A stretch of 64,000 bases of DNA from Ancylobacter oerskovii. GTDB taxonomy: Bacteria; Pseudomonadota; Alphaproteobacteria; Rhizobiales; Xanthobacteraceae. A model generated the notes under the pieces. The model saw nothing but the letters and a program-made list of their open reading frames with translations, was not told the origin of the DNA and ran no database searches. Location of the stretch: contig NZ_JAHBGB010000041.1 in NCBI RefSeq assembly GCF_018390555.1, forward strand, positions 186,001-250,000. Reading direction: 5' to 3'. The position numbers were made by a program, and so were the translations under genes. Every line of letters starts with the position of its first letter. Position 1 is the stretch's first letter. Shown piece after piece: positions 35,690-45,270 of the stretch.

Positions 35690-37282
35690 TCAGCCCCAGT
35701 AATGGCGCGGGCTGAGCGGCCCGCGCGGCGCCTGGCCGAGCAGGGCGACGACGAGGAGTCCGGCCAGCGCGCCCCAGTAGCAGAGCTGGAAGCCGTCAAT
35801 ATAGGCGAGCACGTTCGCCTCCCGCGCCACCACGGCGGCGAGGCTGGCGACGCCGCGCGCGCTGGCCTGCTGCGCCGAGGCGCCGGCATCGGCGAAGGGC
35901 GCGGTGAAGCCATGCAGCGCGTCCGTCACCTTCGGGCTCGCCGCGGAGACGTGCAGGCCGAGCAGATAGGAATGCAACTGCTCGCGATGGCGCAGGAAGG
36001 TCATCATGATGCTGATGCCGGTCTCGGCGCCGCCGAGGCGCAGCACCTGGATATAGGCGCCGACCGCGGTGGCCTGCTTCGGATCGGAATTGGTGAGCAG
36101 ATAGACCACCGCCGCCAGGAAGGTGAAGCCCTGGCCCACCGACTGGATGAGCAGCATCGGCAGGAAGCTCCAGGGCGACCATTCATGGGTGATCTGGGTG
36201 CCCATATGCGCGGCGATGGCGAAGGCGAGGAAGCCGATCAGGAGGCTGAGCCGCGCATCGAACAGGCGGATCATGACCACCGCGATCGGCATGATCACCA
36301 AGAGCGGCAGCGCGACGCCGACGAAGATCGGCCCGCCGATCTCCTCCGGCCGCAGGCCGATCACGTTGGACAGGAAATTGGGCACCAGCAGGCTGTTCGA
36401 CATGCTGGCGAGGTTGAAGCAGAGGATGACGAGGAAGCCGAGCAGGATGTTGCGCTTGGCGATGACCCGGTGGCTGGCCCAGGGCGCCTTCACCAGCATC
36501 TCGTTGGCGAAGAAGCCGAGATGCAGCACGATGCCGGCCAGCAGCAGGGTGAGGATCAGCCCCGATTGCAGCCAGTCCAGCCGGTTGCCCTGGTCGAGCG
36601 CCACATAGATGAGCGCCCAGCTGGAGCCGAGCAGCGCCATGCCGCCCCAGTCGGCGCGCTGCAGCAGGGCGAAGTCGACCTTCTCCACCGGCGAGCCGAG
36701 GCGCACGAGGATGCCGATGAGCGGCGCGAGGAAGACGTCCTGCCAATAGACCCACTGCCAGGACAGGTGGATCTCGTAGAAGCCGACGATGGCGACGCCG
36801 GCGCTCTGCGAGAAGGCGAGGCGGAAGGCGTAGACGGCCAGCGCCGGCACCCACCATTTCAGCGGCAGGTTGCGGAAGATGATCATGATCGTCGCCGGGA
36901 TGAACACCCCGAGCAGGAAGCCGCGCAGCCCGTGCAGCAGCGCCAGCGTCTCCCAGTTGCGCACCTCCGGGATGATCATCGACACCACCGCATAGGCGAG
37001 GCTGGGCCAGAACAGCACCCGGCCGACGCCGAAGGTGGCCGCCAGCCAGGCGACGGCCGGGGCGATGAAGATCTGCGGCGCGGTGGCGATGGTGGACAGC
37101 CAGGCGCCCTGGTCGAAGCTGAGCCCGAAGGCGCCGCGCAGATCCGGCAGGCCGATGGAGAACAGCCGCGTGTCGAAGCCGACGAGGAAGGAGCCGAGCA
37201 GTACCGCGGCGGCGGCGAGCGCCGGCCGGCCATAGGGCCGGCTCTGCGCCGGGGCGGGAGGGGCGGCGGCGAGGGCGGCCAT
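35690..37282 (-). CDS. MFS multidrug exporter, DHA2/EmrB family
   Basis: A 530-residue, about 14-helix proton antiporter. LLGSFLVGFDTRLFSIGLPDLRG and SFDQGAWLSTIATAPQI occupy helices 1-2, and the typical EmrB C-terminal segments follow (SDPKQATAVGAYIQVLRLGG). The ATG at 37282 is 5 bases past the stop codon of the adaptor gene at 37288-38505, so the two form a tripartite EmrAB-type pump. The open frame upstream is a shadow of that adaptor. It is convergent with the monooxygenase. Confidence 0.92.
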   Translation of the reverse strand: MAALAAAPPAPAQSRPYGRPALAAAAVLLGSFLVGFDTRLFSIGLPDLRGAFGLSFDQGAWLSTIATAPQIFIAPAVAWLAATFGVGRVLFWPSLAYAVVSMIIPEVRNWETLALLHGLRGFLLGVFIPATIMIIFRNLPLKWWVPALAVYAFRLAFSQSAGVAIVGFYEIHLSWQWVYWQDVFLAPLIGILVRLGSPVEKVDFALLQRADWGGMALLGSSWALIYVALDQGNRLDWLQSGLILTLLLAGIVLHLGFFANEMLVKAPWASHRVIAKRNILLGFLVILCFNLASMSNSLLVPNFLSNVIGLRPEEIGGPIFVGVALPLLVIMPIAVVMIRLFDARLSLLIGFLAFAIAAHMGTQITHEWSPWSFLPMLLIQSVGQGFTFLAAVVYLLTNSDPKQATAVGAYIQVLRLGGAETGISIMMTFLRHREQLHSYLLGLHVSAASPKVTDALHGFTAPFADAGASAQQASARGVASLAAVVAREANVLAYIDGFQLCYWGALAGLLVVALLGQAPRGPLSPRHYWG

Positions 37283-37287
37283 GGCCG

Positions 37288-38505
37288 TCACTTCGCCGCG
37301 TCGATATGGATCGCCGCCTCGACCGACATGCCGGCGCGCAGCCTGCCGGTCAGCGCCTGCCCCGGCTCGATGGCGATGCGCACCGGGATGCGCTGCACCA
37401 CCTTGGTGAAGTTGCCGGTGGCGTTGTCGGGCGGCAGCAGCGCGAACACCGAGCCGCTGGCCGGCGAGACCCGCTCCACCTCGCCGCGCAGCGTCTGGCC
37501 GGGGAAGGTGTCGACGGTGATGTCGACCTTCTGGCCCGGCGCGACATGGGTGAGCTGGGTCTCCTTGAAATTGGCGATGACGTAGACATTGGGGATCGGC
37601 ACGGCGGCGATCAGGTTGGTGCCGATGTTCACGTAATCGCCGACCTGCACGAGGCGGGTGCCGACGATGCCGTCGAAGGGGGCGCTCACCTGCGTGTAGC
37701 CGAGCTTGAGGTCGGCGGTCTTCAGATTGGCGTTGGCGGCGTCGAGATTGGCGCGCAGCGTGCCCTCCTGCCCGGTGAGCACGTCGAGCTGGCGCTTCTG
37801 TGCCTCGATGGCCGCCTGCGCCGAGCGGACGTCGGCCTGCGCCTTGGCCAGATTGGCGGTGGCCTGCTGCAGCTTCTGCTCGGTGCCGGCGATGCCGCCC
37901 TGCACCAGGGTCTGCTGGCGGGTGAACTCCTCGCTCATCTCCACCTCGGCGGCCTGGGCGGAGACGAGCTGCGCCTCGGCCTGGCTGATCACCGCCCGCT
38001 GGAGTTCCTCCTGGTTGCGCAGATTGGTGAGCGCCGCCTGCGCACCCTCCACCGCCGCCTGCGCGCCGTCGCGGGCGGCCTGGTAATCGGCGGGGTCGAT
38101 CTCGACCAGGGGCTGGCCGGCCTTCACCGCCTGATAGTCGTCGACCAGCACCTTCAGCACGTTGCCGCTGATGCGGGCGCTGAGCGTCGAGACATCGGCA
38201 TGCACATAGGCGTCGTCGGTATATTGCACCGGCCGGTCGCTGGCCCACTGGCTCCAGCGGCCATTGGCATAGACGAGCAGGCCGCCCAGCGCCAGGATCG
38301 CCACCAGCGGGATCAGCAGGCGGCGCAGGCTGGCGGCGAGCGAGAAGGGCGCCTCGTCCCCCGGCGAGGCCGGGCCGGTGGCGGCGGCAGGATCGGGGGG
38401 CGTCTTGGCGAGCATGGTCACGGGGGCCTTCCCTTCGGGCGGACGCATCGCCGCCGGCCCGACGATCCTGACGGCCCGGGCGGCGACGCGCTTCTCAAAA
38501 TCCAT
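37288..38505 (-). CDS. HlyD-family membrane-fusion protein (EmrA type)
   Basis: A 405-residue adaptor for the EmrB-like exporter. A single membrane anchor (LLIPLVAILALGGLLVYANG) precedes TDDAYVHADVSTLSARISG, the classic EmrA entry into the lipoyl domain, then a long coiled-coil hairpin (about 135-250) and the barrel domain. Starts at 38448 and 38415 are also possible, and none has a clearly better ribosome binding site. It lies 50 bases downstream of another MFS gene. Confidence 0.9.
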   Translation of the reverse strand: MDFEKRVAARAVRIVGPAAMRPPEGKAPVTMLAKTPPDPAAATGPASPGDEAPFSLAASLRRLLIPLVAILALGGLLVYANGRWSQWASDRPVQYTDDAYVHADVSTLSARISGNVLKVLVDDYQAVKAGQPLVEIDPADYQAARDGAQAAVEGAQAALTNLRNQEELQRAVISQAEAQLVSAQAAEVEMSEEFTRQQTLVQGGIAGTEQKLQQATANLAKAQADVRSAQAAIEAQKRQLDVLTGQEGTLRANLDAANANLKTADLKLGYTQVSAPFDGIVGTRLVQVGDYVNIGTNLIAAVPIPNVYVIANFKETQLTHVAPGQKVDITVDTFPGQTLRGEVERVSPASGSVFALLPPDNATGNFTKVVQRIPVRIAIEPGQALTGRLRAGMSVEAAIHIDAAK

Positions 38506-38555
38506 TCCGCGCCGTCACGGGCGTGTGGACCCGAAACGGCGCGGAACCGAGAATG

Positions 38556-39758
38556 TCACCCGGCACGGCGGCGGGCCAGAGCCGCGAGCTGCAGCGCGGT
38601 CGCCACCGCCGAGAGGCCGATGCCGAGGGCGCAGACCGCGGCCCAGCCGCCGGCGTTCCAGGCGAGGCTCGCCGTGGCGGAGCCGAGGGCGCCGCCGAGG
38701 AACATCGCCCCCATCAGCACGGTGTTCAGCCGGGCCCGCGCGGCGGGGCGCAGCGAGAACACGATGTGCTGGTTGGAGACCAGCGCGCTCTGTATGCCGA
38801 AATCGAGCAGGATCACCCCCACCACCAGCCCGGCCAGCGAGCCCCAGGCACCGAAGACGAACCACGAGACCAGCGTCACGACGGCCCCCAGCATCACCGC
38901 CTGCGAGGCGCCGCGCCTGTCGGCGAAGCGGCCGGCCAGCGGCGCGGCGAGGATGCCGACCGCGCCGACGAGGCCGAACAGGCCGGCAATATCGGCGCCG
39001 AGGCCGAAGCGGGGCTCCTCCAGCCGGAAGGCGAGCACGGTCCAGAAGACCGTGAAGGCGGCGAACAGGGCGGCCTGCGTCAGCGCCGCCAGCCGCAGCG
39101 CCGGGAACTCGTTCCACAGATGCGCGATGGAATGCAGCAGCCGGCCGTAAGGCAGGGTGGAATCCGGTCGGCTGTGCGGCAGGACGAGCGCCATCAGCCC
39201 GGCGGCGGCGAGCGCCATCGGCACGGCGAGCCAGAACATCTCGCGCCAGCCGCCATGGGTGGCGACGAAGCCGGCGAGGGTGCGGCTGAACAGGATGCCG
39301 GTGAGCAGGCCGGCCATGACGGTGCCGACCGTGGCACCCCGCTTTTCCGGCGCGGCGAGATGGGCGGCGAGCGGCACGATCTGCTGCGCCACCGTGGCGG
39401 CCAGCCCTACCGCCAGCGAGGCCAGCACGATCGTCGCGCCGGTGGGGGCGATGGCGGCGAGCACCAGCGCCGCCGCCAGCGCCACGAACTGCGCCACGAT
39501 CAGCCGGCGCCGCTCGACGAGATCGCCGAGCGGGACCAGGAGGAACAGGCCGACGGCATAGCCGAGCTGCGTCGCGGTGGGGATCGCGGCGGTGGCGGGG
39601 CCGGGCAGCTCCTGCTCGATGATCGCGAGCATGGGCTGGTTGTAGTAGATGTTGGCGACGGCGAGGCCGGCGGCCGCCGCCATGGCGAAGGTGGTGGCAT
39701 GGCCGAGGGCGGCCGGCGCGTGCACGCCTTCGCCGTGCACGCTGTCTTGCGTGGTCAT
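38556..39758 (-). CDS. MFS exporter (DHA1 / YnfM-like)
   Basis: A 400-residue, 12-helix drug:H+ antiporter type carrier. [38 protein letters not shown] and [21 protein letters not shown] are typical of the subgroup usually paired with LysR or MarR regulators. The ATG at 39758 follows AGGAGAGA. It is divergent from a LysR gene and upstream of the EmrAB-like pair, so the three efflux genes may be coordinately controlled. Confidence 0.9.
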   Translation of the reverse strand: MTTQDSVHGEGVHAPAALGHATTFAMAAAAGLAVANIYYNQPMLAIIEQELPGPATAAIPTATQLGYAVGLFLLVPLGDLVERRRLIVAQFVALAAALVLAAIAPTGATIVLASLAVGLAATVAQQIVPLAAHLAAPEKRGATVGTVMAGLLTGILFSRTLAGFVATHGGWREMFWLAVPMALAAAGLMALVLPHSRPDSTLPYGRLLHSIAHLWNEFPALRLAALTQAALFAAFTVFWTVLAFRLEEPRFGLGADIAGLFGLVGAVGILAAPLAGRFADRRGASQAVMLGAVVTLVSWFVFGAWGSLAGLVVGVILLDFGIQSALVSNQHIVFSLRPAARARLNTVLMGAMFLGGALGSATASLAWNAGGWAAVCALGIGLSAVATALQLAALARRRAG

Positions 39759-39939
39759 GATATCTCTCCTGCGGCCGACAGGCGCGCGCATGGCGCGGAA
39801 CGGTCCGGCGTCGGTCGCCTCTGTCGGGTGTCGATCGGCCGGCATCGCGTGGCCGGTATCGGTTGCGCTGAAGATAATCCTTCGCGACATCCGTTATAGT
39901 GTCTTGCAGTGATGCACGATTGTATCGGATTCTGATGCA

Positions 39940-40851
39940 ATGGATTTCGACGCCCTGGCCCTATTGGTGGAGATCGCTTCGGCGGGGAGCCTCGCCGGCG
40001 CGGCCCGGCGGTTGCGGCTGTCGCCGATGAGCGCGACGCGGCTGCTGGCCGGGCTGGAGAAGGAGCTCGGCGTGCGGCTGGTGCATCGCACCACGCGGGC
40101 GCTGTCGCTGACCGATGACGGCCTCTCCTTCCTCCCCCATGCCGAGGCGCTGCTGGAGGAGCGCGCCGCGGCGCTCGCCAGCCTGCGCGGCCGGCAGGGC
40201 GGGGCCAGCGGCCTGCTGCGGCTCAGCGCCTCGCTCGCCTTCGGCCGGCAGGTGGTGGCGCCGCTGGTGGCGGATTTCATGGCGGCGCATCCGCAGGTGA
40301 GCGTCGACCTGCAGCTTTCCGACAGCGTGGTCGACATCGTCGCCGAGGGGCTGGACCTCGCCATCCGCATCGCGCCGATGGACGACAGCAGCCTCATCGC
40401 CCAGCGGCTGGCCGACAATCCGCGGCGGCTGGCGGCGGCGCCGGCCTATCTCGACCGGCACGGCGCGCCGGCCAGCCTCGCCGATCTGGCACGGCACGAA
40501 TGCCTGACGGTGAGCGGGGCGTCGCATTGGAGCTTCCGCGCCGGCACGGCGACGCGGCGGGTGAAGGTGGCCGGGCGGTTCTCCGCCAATTCGGTGGACG
40601 CGCTCCACGAGGCCTGCCGCGGCGGGCTGGGCATCGCCAATCTGTCGGACTGGAACCTCCACGAGGACCTGGCGCGCGGCGTGCTGCGGCCGGTGCGGCT
40701 CGCCGATGCCGAGCCGGAGCCGCTGGCCATCTGGGCGGTCTACCCGACCCGGCGGCTGGTGCCGGCCAAGGTGCGCCTGTTCATCGAGGCGCTGGGGCGC
40801 CGGCTGAAGGCCGGTGCCGCGGAACGCGGGGGAACGCCCCCGGCGCCGTGA
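39940..40851 (+). CDS. LysR-family transcriptional regulator
   Basis: A 303-residue regulator with an N-terminal winged helix (MDFDALALLVEIASAGSLAG, RRLRLSPMSATRLLAGLEKE) and a C-terminal periplasmic-binding-like effector domain. It belongs to the DsdA/AaeR-like branch common next to MFS exporters. The 181-base gap to the divergent MFS gene should hold its sites. That gap is AT-rich around 39890-39940 with repeated TGATGCA, but I cannot define an exact T-N11-A box. Confidence 0.93.
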   Translation: MDFDALALLVEIASAGSLAGAARRLRLSPMSATRLLAGLEKELGVRLVHRTTRALSLTDDGLSFLPHAEALLEERAAALASLRGRQGGASGLLRLSASLAFGRQVVAPLVADFMAAHPQVSVDLQLSDSVVDIVAEGLDLAIRIAPMDDSSLIAQRLADNPRRLAAAPAYLDRHGAPASLADLARHECLTVSGASHWSFRAGTATRRVKVAGRFSANSVDALHEACRGGLGIANLSDWNLHEDLARGVLRPVRLADAEPEPLAIWAVYPTRRLVPAKVRLFIEALGRRLKAGAAERGGTPPAP

Positions 40852-40863
40852 GCGCCCCGCCGG

Positions 40864-42777
40864 TCAGAAGCCGGGCGCGGCGCGGCCGGCGACGGGCAGC
40901 GTGATCGAGATCCGCCCGCCGGGGGCGTCGTCGCCGGGGATGTCGATGCGGATCTCGCCGTCATGGGCGTTGACGATGGTGCGGCACATGGCGAGGCCGA
41001 GGCCCATGCCGCCGGCCTTGGTGGTGAAGAAGGGCTCGAAGGCCTTCTGCGCCGCCTCGGCGCCGAAGCCCGGCCCGGAATCGCGCACCTCGATGCCGAC
41101 CCTGCCGCCGGCGCGCCAGGTGCGCAGGGCGATCCGCCGCTCGCCGGCCGGGGTGGCGTGCATGGCCTGCACGGCGTTGGTGATCAGGTTGATCAGCACC
41201 TGCTGCAGCATGATGCGGTCGCCCTCGACGGCGACGCCGTCGGCTTCCAGCACCGGAGCCAGCGCCACGCCGTGGGAGACGATCTCACCCTGGACCAGGC
41301 GCATCGCCTCCTCCACCAGCGCGTCGACGTCGAGGCGCGTGCGCTCCGGCTCGACCTTGGTCATGAAGGAGCGCACCCGGCGCACCACCTGCGAGGCATG
41401 GTGGGCGGCGGCGCCGGCGGCATCGAGCGAGGCCCGCACCTCGGCGAGGTTCGGCGGGTCGCGGTCCATCCACCGTCCGGCCGCCGCGGCATGGGCGCTG
41501 ATGGCGGCGAGCGGCTGGTTGATCTCGTGGGCGATGGAGGCGGACACCTCGCCGATGGTGGCGGCGCGCAGCGCGTGATCGAGCTGGCCGCGGGTGCGCT
41601 GCAGCGCCTCCTGCACGCGGATGCGCTCGGTGATGTTGAGGACGCTGGCCTGCACGCGGTCCAGCAGTTCCGGCGGCGGGAAGTTGAACGCCACCAGCAC
41701 CCGCAGCAGCTCGCCCTGGCGGGTGCGGATGCCGGCCTCGCTCTGGAAATGCGGCGCGCCGGCATCCAGCGCCAGCAGGAAGGCGATGAAATCCTCGTCG
41801 GGATCGGTGAGGAAACCGTCGAGATGGGTGAAGAACTCCTCCTTGGAGGACACGCCCATCAGGCGCAGGCCGGTGCTGTTCACATCGGTGATGCGGACGC
41901 TGGCGCGGATGCGGCGCAGCAGCTCCGGGCGCTGGCCGAGATGCTGGGCGAGATCCTCGACGCCCTCCGCCCGCAGCGCGTCGAGCTCGGCCTTCACCGG
42001 CCGCAGATCGTGCTCCCAGATCGCCACCGCCAGCGTCTCGAAAATGGTGCGGAAGCGCTGCTCGCTCTGGCTCAGCGCCTCGATGGCGGCCTTGCGCTGG
42101 GTGATGTCGGTATTGGTCTCGAGCGTGGTGCCTTCATAGCGGCCGGGCTCGGTGCGCCGGCGCAGCCGGCTGAAGACGTGGATGGTGCGCCCGTCGCGGG
42201 TGGTCTGGGTCACTTCGCCCTCCCACGAGCCCTCCCGCGCCAGCGCGCCGCGTATGGCGCTGCGGGAGGGGGCGGAGCGGGTGGCGAGCAGGGCGTGGGG
42301 GTCCTGGCCGTAGGCCTCGTCGAAGCTCCAGCCATAGAGCGCCTCGGCGCCATGGTTCCAGTAGATCACCCGGCCGGCGACGTCGGTGAGGAAGATGGCG
42401 TCGCTGGTGACGTCGAGCAGTTCCGCCTGCGAGGCGACGGTCTGCTGGTCGGCGAGGCGCTTGAGCACGATGAAGGCGGTGGCGAGCACCGCCGCCACGC
42501 TGAAGACGAGGCGCAGTACCGCGTCGAGCGCGACGGCGTCGTCATGCCCGTAGAAGAAGCTGAACAGCGCGAGGGCGATGCAGCCGGCCGCCGTCGCGCG
42601 GATGGTGCGCTCCGACGCGGTGTCGCCGATGAGGATCAGCACCAGCACATACAGCACCGCCACGGCGCTGCTGAGCATGGTGAAGCTGTCTATGGCGAAG
42701 ATCGCCGCGGCCAGAGCGGCAGCCCCGGCATAACGGCATTTCAATGCCAGGCTGCCCGGGGCTGCTTGTCGACGCAT
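40864..42777 (-). CDS. Membrane PAS-domain sensor histidine kinase
   Basis: A 637-residue sensor. Four N-terminal helices (about 15-105) lead into a PAS domain (ELLDVTSDAIFLTDVAGRVI, YWNHGAEALYGW), then a second, atypical PAS region (about 240-385), then HisKA with phospho-His in SASIAHEINQPLAAI and an HATPase with DSGPGFG and GMGLGLAMCR. It is paralogous to the kinase at 45927-47444 over the membrane and first PAS parts, but has an extra sensory domain. No response regulator is adjacent. Confidence 0.93.
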   Translation of the reverse strand: MRRQAAPGSLALKCRYAGAAALAAAIFAIDSFTMLSSAVAVLYVLVLILIGDTASERTIRATAAGCIALALFSFFYGHDDAVALDAVLRLVFSVAAVLATAFIVLKRLADQQTVASQAELLDVTSDAIFLTDVAGRVIYWNHGAEALYGWSFDEAYGQDPHALLATRSAPSRSAIRGALAREGSWEGEVTQTTRDGRTIHVFSRLRRRTEPGRYEGTTLETNTDITQRKAAIEALSQSEQRFRTIFETLAVAIWEHDLRPVKAELDALRAEGVEDLAQHLGQRPELLRRIRASVRITDVNSTGLRLMGVSSKEEFFTHLDGFLTDPDEDFIAFLLALDAGAPHFQSEAGIRTRQGELLRVLVAFNFPPPELLDRVQASVLNITERIRVQEALQRTRGQLDHALRAATIGEVSASIAHEINQPLAAISAHAAAAGRWMDRDPPNLAEVRASLDAAGAAAHHASQVVRRVRSFMTKVEPERTRLDVDALVEEAMRLVQGEIVSHGVALAPVLEADGVAVEGDRIMLQQVLINLITNAVQAMHATPAGERRIALRTWRAGGRVGIEVRDSGPGFGAEAAQKAFEPFFTTKAGGMGLGLAMCRTIVNAHDGEIRIDIPGDDAPGGRISITLPVAGRAAPGF

Positions 42778-42903
42778 CGCGGATGGCGGTTCTTCATGAC
42801 GTTGGGTGAGGTGGCTTCCATTATAGGGCCGTCATGCCGCGTGTCATCGGCCAAGGCGAGGGGACTTCTTGCCAGAACGCACGAATAAGCGCCGGAGGCA
42901 CGC

Positions 42904-43434
42904 TCATATCCGCTCCGCGGCGGCCGCCCGCAGCACCGTCAACAGGCTGTCGACGTCGCGCGGGCCGTCATAGCGCTCGCCATTGACGAACAGCGTCGGG
43001 GTGCCGTTGACGCCGCTGCGCAGGCCGCCGGAGAAATCGCGGCGGATCTTCTCGTCGTAGCGCCCCTCGAAGGCGGCGGCGAGATGGGCGTCGTCGAGGC
43101 CGATCATCCGCGCATAGGCGTGCAGGCTGGCCTGGTCGAGCGCGTCCTGGCGTTCATAGAGAAGGTCGTGCGCTTCCCAGAACCGGCCGATGGCGGCGGC
43201 CGCCTCGGCGAACTCCGCGGCACGGCCGGCATGGGGATGCTGCTGGGTGAGCGGGAAGTTGCGGAACACGAAGCGCAGCCGGTCGCCCATTTCCGCCTGC
43301 ACCGCCTTGAGCACCGGATAGGCTTCGCCGCAATAGGGGCATTCATAGTCGCCATATTCCACCAGGGTGACCGGCGCGTCGGCCGGCCCCTGGCCGTGAT
43401 CGTCGGGACCCACCGGGGGCTTGAGCGTGCTCAT
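42904..43434 (-). CDS. DsbA-like thioredoxin-fold protein
   Basis: A 176-residue thioredoxin-superfamily protein with active-site Cys32-Pro-Tyr-Cys35 (YECPYCGEAYP) and the cis-Pro loop GVNGTPTLFVNG. No signal peptide is present, so it is cytoplasmic. The first ATG overlaps the stop codon of the peroxiredoxin gene (ATGA), so it is likely the reductant or partner of that enzyme. The fold is also seen in formate- and NhaA-linked proteins. Confidence 0.92.
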   Translation of the reverse strand: MSTLKPPVGPDDHGQGPADAPVTLVEYGDYECPYCGEAYPVLKAVQAEMGDRLRFVFRNFPLTQQHPHAGRAAEFAEAAAAIGRFWEAHDLLYERQDALDQASLHAYARMIGLDDAHLAAAFEGRYDEKIRRDFSGGLRSGVNGTPTLFVNGERYDGPRDVDSLLTVLRAAAAERI

Positions 43435-43970
43435 GATGCGGCTCCCGCGCTGTTCTTCGCCGCGAGCGCATCCAGTGCGTCGAGGATACCGTCGGCGCCG
43501 GGATTGAGGCCGAGCGGCGAGACGTAGCTCCAGCGGATCACGCCCTCGCCGTCGATGACGAACAGCGCGCGCTCGGAGGTGCCCTCCGTCTCGCGATAGA
43601 CGCCGTAGCGGCGCGCCACCCCGCCCTTGGGCTCGAAATCGGCCAGCAGCGGAAAATGCAGCCGACGCTCGGCGGCGAAGGCGGCATGGCACCACACCCC
43701 GTCGGTGGAGATGCCGACCAGCTGGGCGCCATAGCGGTGAAACTCGGGGAGCACTTCATTGTAGAGCGCCATCTGGTCGCCGCAGACCGGGCTCCAGTCG
43801 GCGGGATAGAAGGCGAGGATCACCGGCTTGCCCCGGAGGTCGCCGAGCGACAGCGACTGGTCCGGCGTCGCCGGCAGGGTGAAGGCGGGAGCGGGCACGC
43901 CAGCCGGCAGCACGCCAGCCGGCAGCACGCCAGCCGGCAGCACGCCGGCGCGGGAGAGGGCGTCGGGCAT
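43431..43970 (-). CDS. Peroxiredoxin (AhpC/TSA-type, atypical N-terminal repeat)
   Basis: A 179-residue thiol peroxidase. Peroxidatic Cys63 lies in YPADWSPVCGDQ (PxxxSxxC). Cys94 (DGVWCHAAF) could be the resolving or a structural thiol. The N-terminus carries AGVLP repeated three times, then AGVP, before the conserved AFTLPATPDQ; this is unusual and encoded by 15-base repeats. It is coupled to the DsbA-like gene and about 60 bases downstream of dps, suggesting a peroxide defence unit. Confidence 0.9.
   Translation of the reverse strand: MPDALSRAGVLPAGVLPAGVLPAGVPAPAFTLPATPDQSLSLGDLRGKPVILAFYPADWSPVCGDQMALYNEVLPEFHRYGAQLVGISTDGVWCHAAFAAERRLHFPLLADFEPKGGVARRYGVYRETEGTSERALFVIDGEGVIRWSYVSPLGLNPGADGILDALDALAAKNSAGAAS
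43901..43945. repeat. Three perfect 15-bp tandem repeats in the peroxiredoxin gene
   Basis: CAGCCGGCAGCACGC occurs three times in a row, with a degenerate further copy beside it. It encodes AGVLP on the minus strand. The in-frame repeat could vary in copy number between strains. Confidence 0.92.
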
Positions 43971-44028
43971 CGGATATCTCCGCTGGCCGCCGCCGGCGCC
44001 ATGACGGCACCGGCGGGACGGCGCGCAT

Positions 44029-44547
44029 TCAATGGTTGGAGCGGGTGCACTCGTAGAGGAACCAACTGCGGCGCTCGGCCTCGTCGATCCACACTTCGAG
44101 GAGGCTGGTGGTGGCGACGTCGTTATATTCCTCGCAGACCACATGGGTGGCGCGCAGGAAGCCGATGAGCGCGCGATTGTCCTCGGCGAGCTCGGCGAGC
44201 ATGTCCTGCGCCGTCACATAGTCGGCATCGTTGTCGGCGAGGCGCTGCAGGCGGGAGATGTGGCCGATGGAACGCAGCGTGGTGCCGCCGACCTTGCGCG
44301 CCCGCTCGGCGATGGCGTCGGTGGTGGCGAAGATCTGGTCGCCCTGCTCGTCGAGCATCAGATGGTAGTCGCGGAAATGCGGGCCCGACAGGTGCCAGTG
44401 GAAGTTCTTGGTCTTGAGATAGAGCGCGAACATGTCGGCGAGCAGGGCGGTCAGCGCGGCGGCGATGTCGCGGGTGGCGTCGGCGCCGAGATCGGTGGGG
44501 GTGCGCAGCGGGGCGATCTGGCGCGTCTTGGCCGGGATGTCGGTCAT
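44029..44547 (-). CDS. dps: Dps-family DNA-binding ferritin
   Basis: This 172-residue protein oxidises Fe2+ with peroxide, stores iron and shields DNA. The inter-subunit ferroxidase residues are visible in KTKNFHWHLSGPHFRDYH and LMLDEQGDQIFATTD. The C-terminus RRSWFLYECTRSNH is typical of alphaproteobacterial members. The ATG at 44547 follows GGAGAGCC. It probably shares a transcript with the peroxiredoxin and DsbA-like genes downstream. Confidence 0.93.
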   Translation of the reverse strand: MTDIPAKTRQIAPLRTPTDLGADATRDIAAALTALLADMFALYLKTKNFHWHLSGPHFRDYHLMLDEQGDQIFATTDAIAERARKVGGTTLRSIGHISRLQRLADNDADYVTAQDMLAELAEDNRALIGFLRATHVVCEEYNDVATTSLLEVWIDEAERRSWFLYECTRSNH

Positions 44548-44785
44548 GTCAGGCTCTCCAATCGGGCGGGTTGAATGCGGTAGGCGAGGCTGGCCTTTCG
44601 GCGGGCGGCGCTGCACGTCCGGCGCCTGTCCGGCCGTCGCGGCCCGCCGTGCCGGGATGTCGGGAGCGAGACTAGCCGGTGGCGCGGCCGCCGGAAATCG
44701 GCTGTTGGGGTGGCGGCCTCATACTTCGGTTTGCGCGGTGGCCGCGCGGGCGCGAGGCGCCGGAGGGCGCGGGCGAAGGCGGTGG

Positions 44786-45157
44786 TCAGGCCGGGCGGCT
44801 GAGCGCCTGGTCGAGGCAGGCGATCATCTCGCCGCCGTCGAACGGCTTCGACAGGAAGCCGATGGCACCGGAGGCGGTCACCTGGCGGCGCAGCCGCTCC
44901 TCGGGAAAGGCGGTGATGAAGATGAGCGGCATGTGGTGGCCGCCCTGCCGCAGGCGGGTCTGCAGCTCGACGCCGCTCATGCCGGGCATCTGGACATCGG
45001 TGATGACGCAGTCGCTGTCGAGCAGCCGCGGGGAACGAAGGAAATCCTCGGCCGACGCAAAGGTGCTGGTCTCGAAACCCAGCGACCGAACCAGGCTTGC
45101 GGTCGCGGTCCGCACCGACTCGTCATCATCGATGATCGAGATCATCGCGGTCTGGCG
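44786..45157 (-). CDS. Single-domain response regulator (FixJ-type receiver)
   Basis: A 123-residue stand-alone receiver. The acidic pair is IIDDDES, the phospho-acceptor Asp55 is in CVITDVQMPGMSG, and Lys in FLSKPFDG completes the site. No output domain is present, so it may be a phosphate sink or shuttle for the nearby kinases. I chose the GTG at 45157 because AAGGAAACG lies just upstream; the ATG at 45145 is the alternative. Confidence 0.88.
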   Translation of the reverse strand, partial: RQTAMISIIDDDESVRTATASLVRSLGFETSTFASAEDFLRSPRLLDSDCVITDVQMPGMSGVELQTRLRQGGHHMPLIFITAFPEERLRRQVTASGAIGFLSKPFDGGEMIACLDQALSRPA

Positions 45158-45270
45158 CACAATACTCGTTTCCTTCTCGCTGATCGGGACGCGTACCGAT
45201 CGCACGCCTCCTGTCCCCTCTATATCGCGCACAAGAGACGGCTTCGGAATTATATGAAGGTTTGCGTCGT

